25,388 nt of DNA from Zygnema cylindricum (taxonomy: Eukaryota > Streptophyta > Zygnematophyceae > Zygnematales > Zygnemataceae), in assembly GCA_037447655.1 (NCBI GenBank), contig JBBHKE010002462.1, positions 1 to 25,388 on the forward strand, in the 5' to 3' direction. Position 1 is the stretch's first letter; each line of letters begins with the position of its first letter. Under the pieces are notes generated by a model that did no database searches, was not told the origin of the DNA, and worked only from the letters and a program-made list of their open reading frames with translations. This document shows positions 9,330-18,100 of the stretch, in pieces. The translations under genes were made by a program, and so were the position numbers.

Positions 9330-10110
9330 ACCTACGTTTCTTCCATCAGTCAGCAAAGGGGACGGTTCTCCTTCAGTTTTTGCGTTGCATTCAATCTCAG
9401 AAAAACCGGAGACGAGGGTTCAGCTAAACACCACCTCCAGTCCCAGGCTTTGTTTGATACAGATAAATCGCTAACACTAGGGGAAGACCTGAGCTCTGAC
9501 AAAATATAAGGCGACAAACTGTCTTGATTGTTTGGGCCCAAATTAACTGCTTTCTGGTTGACCCAAACTCTCTCAACCCCAATGTTCGTTTGTTTCCCTG
9601 GCTAATATCTCCTTTCCGTGGTGCAACTTTTGCCAAATCAAGGAAACCACTCCTATTACTAACTTTCCTTTCAATACCCTCCATCTCCTCCCCTTTGAAC
9701 CCAATCACATCCTCTGAAAATCCATATCCTTCCCCCCCTCTCTAATACGATACTTCCAGCTACTAGACCGATATGGTTGTTGGCACTATCCCTGCCACCC
9801 TGTCCAGAAACTCTCCCTCCAGTTCTCCCAGGTTGCTTGCCTCCTATCTCTCCCCAATTACAAAAATTCCTCACAGGGGATGTGGACTCAATCCTACCCG
9901 CTCATCCGCGTCCTACTCCATAGCCCAGTTTCTTACTGGCACTAGAATTCTATTTTGCTCCATTACTAAGTCCAGACTTCATCGAAATCCAGCGGTGATG
10001 AGGTTTTTCCAAGCAGTGATCCTCCTTTAAAAGCCTTGTCCCCATTAGCAATATCAATTCGACTCAAACATTTCACTTCTTGAGGAGGCTATTTTCTTAC
10101 ACTTTTCCCA
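9330..10110 (-). pseudogene. Decayed coding-like sequence, unassigned
   Basis: The minus strand shows a relay of protein-like frames broken by stops and frameshifts. One frame (about 9874-9671, rich in Gly and Arg) passes to a second (9708-9424, GFKGEEMEGIERKVSN) and to a third (9541-9350, NNQDSLSPYILSELRSSPSV). Another segment at 10078-9967 (EVKCLSRIDIANGDKAFKGG) ends in two stops. This looks like an old coding region, either a retroelement gag-like ORF or degenerate 3' exons of the gene upstream. No zinc knuckle, reverse transcriptase or other diagnostic motif was found, so identity is open. Confidence 0.25.
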
Positions 10111-10150
10111 CTACAGCATCCACAGACAGCCCCGAGTTCAACTTCTCTTT

Positions 10151-13100
10151 TTACATTTTTCCAGAAGCAGCTTCAGCGGCTGCAAGGTGTCTCCTCTTCC
10201 TCTGAATGGCGCGCACATATTCGTTGATAATGAGATGGAATTTTGGGCTCCCTTTAGTGTTTCCTGGGAGGTACTCTCTTCCTCGAGAAGACGGGAAAGC
10301 AGCCGATGATCGTTTTAGGGCTCGCTTAGATTGTTTCTGCGCCGTTTCCTGGTGTTCTGGACAGAGTAACAGAGAAACAGCACATAGAACGGGCCGGCCA
10401 CAGTGGACGCTGCCTCCTGAACCACTGCGCGGGTGGAGGGGCACAAAAAAAAAAAAACAAAACGACAAAACAAATCTAAAAAAAGTATGTGCATTTCATC
10501 AAATACCGGCTGATTGACAGATAATTTTACAAAAAAACTACAATATATTAAGCGACAAATATAATGCACTGTCTTATTTATGATGGACAAGCGTAATGCA
10601 TATGAGATAACTATATACATATTTATGGAACAACTATCTGAAAGGGTAAGCCATACCCGCGGGACTTGATGAAACACTTGCAAATTGCATGTGCAACAAA
10701 CGATTAAGTGATGTACTTTTGTACAAATAGTACAAAAGTACATAAATGTATATGTTGAGCCATCAACCTATACAATAACGCCAGCTGTCACAAAATTAAG
10801 GCATAATTGTGACTGCTGTTGTGCTTGGAATTTTTTTTTCTTGGACAAGAAAATTTGTGAATTTTTTCCACATTTAAAATTGCCCCCGTGCAGAATTTGA
10901 CTCAAGTGCAAAATATAAAAACAAGCAATTTTGTCCCACGTGCAACTTGCAATGAGACAAAATATGCGCGACATAATATTCATGAGGGACAAAAATCCTG
11001 TCTTCCTATTCAAATTTTCTTGCGCGATATGATAGTCAAATTGTACCTTAAGACTTATGGCAGCTGGTGTTTTTTGTACATAAAATTTCAGCCTGTACCG
11101 CCTTGAATTATTCACGGGTACACCATTAAGTCATTTTTTGCATATGCAATTTGCAAGTGTTCTATTCTAGATAAAGCTTTTTACACCCCATATCTATTGT
11201 TGTCCCCTTTGAATATTATACATCTGTTTAATAGGCATGTTTATGTAATCACAATATAGTAAACATATGACAACAACTTAAGATTTAAACATGGTACTTT
11301 CACAAAAAACCCGGTAACACTTGAAATAAGGATTATTTAATTAGGAACAAAACGTATAATTCTACTAATTTAGGATTTCTCGTATTTCCAAGATAAAACT
11401 TTTGCTTGAAGAAGTTTATTTTTGTTCATCAAGTAATAATCGAAACTGGTTTGGTAGTATAAACGTAGCGTTTTCATAAAATCGAAGGATACACATTCCT
11501 TCTGACAAGTGAAAATTATATCTTGATGCTTTTGATTTAGCACCATTGCTAATCGTTGGCGATAATCAAGTTTCTCAGTTTGATGTGCTTGATGTGGACA
11601 TTCCTTGCGGTTTCTATGAAAAAATGATAACAACAAAGTACTGGAAAAAATCTTAAAGAAGATGTATAAGAACAACTATGCTAAAACAACATTAACAAGA
11701 ACCTCCTTATTCAAAATCGACGCGACTTGATAACATTCCCGGACGTGTCATTAATTTATTTGTAGTTGTGTAAAGTCCAAAGAATAGGCGTGCAAAGTAT
11801 TTTGTGTGGTTTTGTGAATGGTGGAGCTGATCTGATGTGGAATTCAGTATACATAAAAAAGTGAGGCTTAAGTAACAGTCTCACGCGAAAATTAGTAGCA
11901 TAATTCATACATTAGCAACCAAGCAGTATGATCCAACATTGACATTACTGTGGCTACAGCTATTAGTGTTGTCAATATTGATATCCAAATTTATTTCAAA
12001 CCCACATAGTGGTGAGAGTGCAATGACACACTACAAAAACACTACACCGCCAATCGTTATTAGCGTGTAAGTTTTTTTAGCGTATACGAATAATTAGCGT
12101 GGTTTACGCTAATTGGGAATTTGGAAATTTTCGAATAAATCGTCTATTCTAATTAGGAATTAGGGTTTTTTTTTTAAATAGTGTGGATAATTCTATTTGA
12201 GAATAATAAAAAAAAAAAGCGGGACGGAATTAGCGTACACAACGCTAATAACGATTGGCGGTGTACATTTCCAAGTTAGGAATAGCTTATAAACAAACAA
12301 GATATGATTATCTTCAACATTGAAACAGTTCTTACTTTCAAGAAAGGCTATCCAAGTAGATCTGTAGATGCTCCTATAAATAATGAACCTTCTCATTCTT
12401 CTTTGTTGAACCTGCCTTCTTTAGCTCTTGGCCGGAAATAAACAATAATAATCAAAGAACTATTTTTTTTCTCTTTTGCAATGAGTAGCCTCAGCAATTA
12501 ATTTAAACTTACCTGACAAGGCTCACCTAAAAGCAACAATCTTGCTATTATCCACATTTGATTAAGCATTATTTGTAATAAAAGAAGTTTTGAAGAATAT
12601 GTATCTTAGCAATTACAAACAAGTGCACGGAAAAAGCATCTACCAGTGTCACGGTGACCCTACGTGTAAAATACTTACCGTACTCCATACTAATTACCAG
12701 TAGCTACATTCTATTCCGAAAATTTCTCAAGTTCTTACAGCACTAATATCAAGAAAAATGAGAGCATACCTTCGAATGACAAACGCGCACGGCTTATACA
12801 AGCGCTGCCTTGGCTCAAGCAAAATGTGGTCTAGACAGAATACACTGAGGGCCAAAGGCTTGGCCAGACAGGGCCCTGACGCAGCACAGTGGAGTGTGGC
12901 ATTTGCGGGTTTGTCCGGGGCATGGGGCTCCTGCCGTCCGTATCCTCGAAACCCTAAAGCGAGTGGACCTCCAGCCTCTGCTTCCGCTTCTTCCCGCCAG
13001 CCGCCCCTTCCTGTCCGAAGGTAAAACTTCCGGTGTTTCGCTCTCATCTCTTCTATGAGGGCCCAGTACTGCGACCGGTACAGCTTCACCAGCCTGCAAG

Positions 13101-14246
13101 CACAGGCCTGCTGTCAGTCAAGGCAGGCGCTGTGTGGCTCCCTCGGCCACCTTAATAACTCAGACGTACAATTTTTTCTGACACCAATGTTATAAAGTTA
13201 TTGATTATCCATTAATTTTGTCGGAAGTATATGCTTAGGAATCCAGAACAATTATAATGGCAATAACAAACTAACCAGGAGAGGACTAAGTATGCGAATT
13301 GAAATCGCTGACATTGAAACAAATGACTGCCAACATGCTTCCATGTCCCTGGTCTGAGCGTTTCCCATACAGGTTTCCCATATCTCTAACCAGATAAAGA
13401 CAGAAACAAAGGAATCCATGAACAATTTCGTCAAAGACACGCACCCTTCTCATCCTCCATAGACCTTCTATGAAAAAATGTGTAGTTTCAGTTGAACAGT
13501 GAGAACTGTTTACTTAACAAGGTAAAAAACTTTGACAGTGGCTATCTATTTGCTCAGCAAAGGATTTTCAAAAGCAGCTGATTCATGTTGGCACATATAC
13601 CTCCTGAAAAAATATCATCTCCGACTTCATGCGCAGAAAAGGTTCTCGTTAAACATCATTTGGAGAAAATACTTAGCCAATTCACTCGCAGGTCTTTAAA
13701 AAGCCATGCATGCATGCAAAAACAAAAAGCGCAAAAAACGGCTTACTTCCGTATCCGCTTCATACGTCGCTCAATCACCTCCTCCAATGCCAAAACTGAA
13801 GCTTCCATCAGAAGATCGTCTCCTCTCTCTTCGTAAAGGCTCCACTCTCCCTCCCCCTCTCCATCTCCCTCCATCTCCATCTCCATCTCCATTTCCTCCA
13901 CCCATCCTTTCTCACCTTGCCAACTCCCCTCTCTCCCCATCCCCTCACCATCACTCTGGTCAAATTCAATCTCAGGATTTGCTCCAGCAGTGCCTAAATC
14001 AGATTCCGAAGCCAAAACCTCCACGTGTCGCGACAAAGGCCTCCGCTTTTGAGCTTTACTCCCACTTTTTGAACCTTGTTTCTTCCCTCCCTTCGGTTTT
14101 AGAGGCTCAGAGAGTGATCCACGGGAAGGAGATGCATCTCTCGGAGGAGGAGGGATAAGAATAGGGAGGGATTGAGTCCCCTCCATTGGCTCGTCGAGCT
14201 CCATGAAGGAAGCTCTCATTTCCTCTCCCACTGTGGACTCCATCAT
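10151..14246 (-). CDS. INO80 complex subunit D-like / KANL2-like zf-C3Hc3H protein
   Basis: Three exons on the minus strand: 14246-13747, 13093-12770 and 10424-10151. Phases fit (AA|G=Lys167, AG|T=Ser275), all introns are GT-AG, and 365 codons end at TAA. Residues 1-166 are disordered, with a Pro/Ser/Lys-rich part and a GA-repeat-encoded Glu/Met/Gly tract. LVKLYRSQYWALIEEM (168-183) is the conserved helix of plant homologues. Two C3Hc3H zinc fingers follow: Cys236, Cys242, Cys253, His256, Cys269 (FCLDHIL...RLYKPC), then Cys283, Cys289, Cys296, His299 (LLLCPEH). A basic helix KFHLIINEYVRAIQRKRR ends the protein. Family members are subunits of INO80 (INO80D) or NSL histone acetyltransferase (KANL2) complexes, so a nuclear chromatin role is inferred. 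The ATG at 14246 is the first after an upstream in-frame stop. A weak donor overlaps the stop (AT|GTAAAAAG), so a spliced longer C-terminus is possible. Confidence 0.88.
10673..11161. mobile_element. 489-bp inverted-repeat element in intron 2 of the INO80D-like gene
   Basis: The left end AACACTTGCAAATTGCAT (10673-10690) is matched by the complement at 11144-11161. The inverted similarity extends about 45 bp (…TTAA-TG-TGTAC) with scattered mismatches. No clean target duplication was found, so class is undetermined and the true ends could lie a few bases out. The interior has no transposase. It sits inside the intron between the two zinc-finger exons. Confidence 0.6.
10711..10743. repeat. Perfect 14-bp hairpin
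   Basis: ATGTACTTTTGTAC (10711-10724) and its exact complement (10730-10743) are separated by AAATA. It lies within the subterminal part of the 10673-11161 element and is probably part of that element's structure rather than a terminator. Confidence 0.8.
11370..12040. other. Intron 2 sequence, nothing further recognised
   Basis: This lies within the 2345-bp intron (10425-12769) of the INO80D-like gene. The minus ORF 11370-11675 contains a stretch RNRKECPHQAHQTEKL but lacks splice support and does not fit the phase-2 junction between exons 2 and 3, which join directly. Confidence 0.5.
12045..12263. mobile_element. TA-flanked MITE (related CACCGCCAATCG family) in intron 2
   Basis: The 219-bp element has a perfect inverted repeat of at least 20 bp, CACCGCCAATCGTTATTAGC at 12045-12064 and its complement ending at 12263. 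TA flanks both sides (12043-12044 and 12264-12265). The terminal motif matches the CACTGCCCATCG-TTA family at 8794 and 21327 at most positions, so these appear to be relatives mobilised by a similar transposase. The interior is AT-rich and non-coding. Confidence 0.85.
13843..13900. repeat. Coding CTCCAT/CTCCCT hexamer tract (exon 1 of INO80D-like gene)
   Basis: On the coding minus strand GAGATG and GAGGGA hexamers encode alternating Glu-Met and Glu-Gly dipeptides (EMEMEMEMEGDGEGEGE). The stretch is low-complexity, acidic and likely to vary in length between relatives. Confidence 0.85.
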
Positions 14247-14344
14247 CGCCTCGATTCGGCCCGATATTCGTTTCTGCTCCGACTGCCTTCGAACTTTCAC
14301 CCACCCATGCGGTGAAACATCACAGCATAGATATCAGGAATGAA

Positions 14345-14376
14345 CGTACTATACGCGTATTATATCATATAGTACG
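14345..14376. repeat. Short hairpin CGTACTATA / TATAGTACG
   Basis: Nine-bp inverted arms at 14345-14353 and 14368-14376 are separated by 14 bp, just outside the MITE target duplication. It could be a remnant of another element or a regulatory palindrome. Confidence 0.5.
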
Positions 14377-14399
14377 CATGAAAAACGGGGGGATATCAC

Positions 14400-14876
14400 C
14401 ATAGTTGTTCAAATCGTATTTTACTCACGATTCAAACGTGCGAATAATACGTAGAAATCCGAGAGGTCGATTTGAAAAATCGTTAGTGATTGTGAATCCG
14501 TACTATTTCGTACATGTTAAAAAAAATGAATTTTACATGTACCGCAGTTTGTACTTTTTTCGTACAATTTCCGTCTCTTTTCGTAATATTCCGTACATTT
14601 TCGGTACAATTTTGTATATTTCTGTAAAATTCCTGTTCAGTTTACCGGACAGAAAGTACTACGAAGTGCAACGTATCTTTTCGTCAAAGTTCGTACACTT
14701 ACAGTACAAAACCGTACAGTTAACGTAAAATACAGTACCATACAGTTGCCGTAAATTGTCCGTTCAAGGTACCGGACAGAAAGTACATCGCGTTTTTTTG
14801 AGATTTCTTCAAAAAGTCACGAATAACACGTAAAAATTCGGAAAAATGAAAAAATCGCGCGATTTGAACAACTATG
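14400..14876. mobile_element. hAT-type MITE, 477 bp, with perfect 8-bp TSD
   Basis: The ends are a perfect 17-bp inverted repeat, CATAGTTGTTCAAATCG at 14400-14416 and its complement at 14860-14876. Both sides are flanked by the identical octamer GATATCAC (14392-14399 and 14877-14884). An 8-bp duplication is diagnostic of hAT-like elements. Inside are subterminal repeats: a GAATAAYACGTA-AAAT-CG block near each end (about 14439 and 14820) and ACCGGACAGAAAGTAC twice (about 14643 and 14771). There is no transposase, and the plus ORF 14405-14728 is spurious. Confidence 0.9.
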
Positions 14877-14935
14877 GATATCACTCATATCAGATATAGC
14901 CGTTTGCACGCATTTTTGAACTTTTGGTCTGATAC

Positions 14936-15064
14936 TTCAAACGTGCGAAAATAATTGGAACAGCACTATATGCAGTTCCCGTACGCTCGTACCTTGTCTT
15001 AGTATAATACCCGTATAGTATTGCGAACCGCATATAGAGTCTCCAATTGTTTCGCACATTTGAA
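14936..15064. repeat. Imperfect foldback upstream of FZL
   Basis: TTCAAACGTGCGAAAATAAT at 14936 onward is mirrored by ATTGTTTCGCACATTTGAA ending at 15064. The arms extend about 45 bp with mismatches (CTATATGC-GTTC shared) around a short CGTACC-rich loop. No target duplication was found. It may be a degraded MITE. It lies within about 100 bp of the FZL start codon, so it may be transcribed in the 5' UTR. Confidence 0.6.
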
Positions 15065-15157
15065 CCATGCTTTCCGGTTGGCTCGAACCAGCAATAGTAC
15101 CGTAGTGTGGTACCTCGGAGTCTTCCGAGAAGTTGCAGCTGTGACGACCTTGCTGCC

Positions 15158-18100
15158 ATGGCTGCCATTGCAGCATCGCCCTTGCAGACTCGCCTCTGCC
15201 CCTCTACTCATATTCCCGCCACTCTTTTGGCAGATAGAGCTTTATTTATTCTTTCAGTAAGAGGAGCTCCAGATGGTTGCAGCTCATGGCAGACATCTTC
15301 GAGATGCAGGGGAGTGAAGAGTAGGAGAAGGAAAGGCCCTCTACCTTTAGCGAGCAGTAGTTCCTTGGCGGAAGATGCGAGGCCAAGGCCTCCTGTGACG
15401 TCATCTCCTCTTCCAAACTCTTCGAAAGCTACTTCTGGCATCGGCACATTCCGAGCCGGGCAGAAGAGAGCGGAAGTCCGAGTACCTGCTCTCCTTCTTC
15501 GACTGGATGCGTCGGAAGTGCTGAAACGAGGAAAGGGAGACCGAGATGGAGAGGGCGCAGGAGAGGGTGAGAGAGAGGGAGAGGGAGAGGGAGAGGGAGA
15601 GGGAGTGGGAGAGGGAGAGTGTGCAAATTTTATTGACACCGCTGTAGCAGGCGGGGTTACCATGGTTTTGTTGGCTGCGAGCAGTCAGGATAGCGGAGGG
15701 GCTCAGCTGTTCGAGGCCGCCTGTGCCCTGAAAGTGCTGTTGAGAGGGAGAGCGCAGCTGCTGGTGGCCGAGAGAGCCGATATCGCCGCAGCAGCCGGTG
15801 CTGATGGTGTACTGTTGTCGGACCAAGGTACCTATTCCATTTCTCATCTTCAACTTTTTATTTTCAACTCTTCGTTTTCAACTTTCATTTTCAACTTTCT
15901 TGTTTCAAATGTTCGTTTTCAACTTTCTCATTTTCAACTTTTCGTTTTCAACTTTTTTATTTCACCTTTTTGTTTTCAACTTTCTCATTTTGAACTTTTT
16001 TCATTTTCGACTTTAGCATTCGTTCTTGCAGCAGTCGTCTTCTTCTGTCTAAAGTTAGCTATCTATTCTCGTGCAGCGAGAAATATGCAGCAATATCAGC
16101 AACATCATCATGGTTTACAAACCATTATCACACAGAATATATTACTTAGATTTTGTACAGTTTACAAACCATTACTCAGAAGAAATGCCTTAATTTAAAA
16201 TTTACAAACCATTATTTATGAAAAATGACTTAGACTTTGCAAGTCTTACAAACTCAAAATCGCTTAGATTTTCGCATGTTGCCTGTGCAGGATTGCCTGC
16301 TGTAGTTGCTCGCAGAATGATGGAGAATGCCGCTCTCGCCGAAGCTTCTGTTCTGCCATTGGTGGCTAGGAGAGTGAAATCTTCCGAAGAGGCTGTAGCG
16401 GCTACAGCTGGAGAAGGAGCAGATTTGCTCATTCTGGAGTCTCGACAGGGCACATCCTGGAACTCTAAGGAGCTGTCTGAGCAAGTTACGGTGCCAATTA
16501 TTTGCGAAGCTTTGGCTCCACCTCTGCAGTTGGACGGAGTCTTGAGAGCGGATGGGCTGCTTGAAGGCTGCTGTGGACTGTCTTTGGATGCAACTGAGGT
16601 AAAAGAAGCTCTAAAATCCTCTGGCAGTGACGCACGGATGTATGTGGAGGCAATCCTGGTCGCCGTAAAATGGGCCATGGGTGGGGACGACGAAGCGGCT
16701 GGAAGGGGAGCTTCTGAGGCTTCTGGCCCAGTGGGGAGGAGTGTGGCACTGCCTCTAAGGGAAGCGCCAAACAGGCGAGTGCTAGAGAGGGAGGCAGAAA
16801 GGCTGGTAGAGGAGGAACGGACGCTTCTCAGAAACTTCTTGCGGTTGCTTCAAGCAGCAGTTCCACAGGCAGGGTTTTCTTCTTCCATTTCAAGATAGAG
16901 CTATTGTATACTATTATATGCACATATGCTCATGTTGTTTAGCAGGAAAGTGTGATAAAATAGGTTAACCGGAATGGGAGGAATCTATGTGCCTGGCATT
17001 TTGACAGATGTCTGAGATATCACTCCTAGAAGACGCGCTCGCACGGCTGGACGATCTTTTTCTTGTCGTCATTGTGGTGCGCATGCCTCTCTAACTCTCT
17101 CCCTTCCTTCCTCCCCTTCTTTCGTCATCCTCACCCTCCCTCTCCCTCTCCTCTCCCTGTCCCTCTTCTCTCCCTCTCCCTCTCCTTCTCCTTCTCCTCT
17201 CCCTCTCCCTCTCCTTCTCCTTCTCCTCTCCCTCTCCCTCTCCTTCTCCTTCTCCTCTCCCTCTCCCTCTCCTTCTCCTTCTCCTCTCCCTCTCCCTCTT
17301 GTCTCTTGCTTTCACACCCTCGCCTTGGATCTTCTGTTTCGTAGATGCGATCATTTTTTTGTATTTGCAAAGCTGTGAGAATATATGGGATGGCTGTATT
17401 TTGATGCAGGGTGAATTCAATTCAGGGAAGTCGTCCGTGGTAAATGCGCTTCTTGGAAAACGGTTTCTTAAAGAGGGAGTAGTGCCAACCACCAATGAAA
17501 TCACTCTCCTGCGACACAACAATGACCGCGGGCATGAGGATCTCACTGAACGCCATCCGGACGGTCACATTGTTCGATTTCTCCCTGCTGAACTCCTCAA
17601 GCAGGTGGGTTTGATCAACTCTCGTGGTCAGGTTTTTCTTGTTGCAATTCCTGCGGGACTGATACATTTTCCTTTGTGGGCAGATAAATCTTGTGGACAC
17701 TCCAGGAACCAACGTTATTTTGGAGCGTCAGCAGAGACTTACAGAGGAGTTTGTCCCACGTGCCGACCTTGTGCTCTTTGTTCTTTCGGCGGACCGCCCC
17801 CTCACAGAATCAGAGGTTCTTTTATCATACCATACTTTTGGGTGATGGAGGAGAACTCTTGTATTGTTCATGGTTTTTGACTTCCATTCATTGACGATTG
17901 GCTTTTAATCTTGCTGTTCAAGTTCGTTGGTGGATGATGAAATGGGGTTGTCTGACCCTGTCTTTTATTCCTTCCTTGGTGCTTTCTTGTCTTGACTCCA
18001 GGTGTCATTTCTACGCTACATCCGAGAATGGGGGAAAAAAGTGGTGTTTGTCCTCAACAAGACGGATGTTCTTTCAGAGACAGCTGAGGTGCACTCTACA

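Larger units (their letters stand above)
14247..15157. promoter_or_regulatory. Divergent promoter region between INO80D-like gene and FZL
   Basis: The start codons of the two head-to-head genes are 911 bp apart, so both promoters and 5' UTRs must lie here unless upstream exons exist. About half of it is a hAT-type MITE (14400-14876). A second foldback (14936-15064) lies closer to FZL. No unambiguous TATA box can be assigned; TATATCATAT at 14361-14370 is a candidate for the minus gene. Function is inferred from position only. Confidence 0.5.

Noticed and set aside
13706-14158. Plus-strand ORF rich in Pro/Ser (150 aa)
   Set aside because: It is the antisense shadow of exon 1 of the INO80D-like gene, whose minus-strand frame is phase-consistent with the zinc-finger exons.
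14405-14728. 107-aa plus ORF
   Set aside because: It lies wholly inside the hAT MITE and has no transposase features.
15208-15853. Minus-strand ORFs rich in Ser-Pro and Leu-Ser repeats
   Set aside because: They are antisense to FZL exon 1 and its GAGGGA repeat; simple repeats lack stops on both strands.
15828-16198. Apparent coding extension of FZL exon 1
   Set aside because: It is intron read-through over a TTTTCAAC minisatellite; splicing at 15827 to 16291 restores the conserved FZL sequence with correct phase.
17091-17546. Minus-strand Arg/Glu/Gly-rich ORFs
   Set aside because: Low-complexity translation of the intron-3 polypyrimidine minisatellite plus antisense of the FZL GTPase exon.
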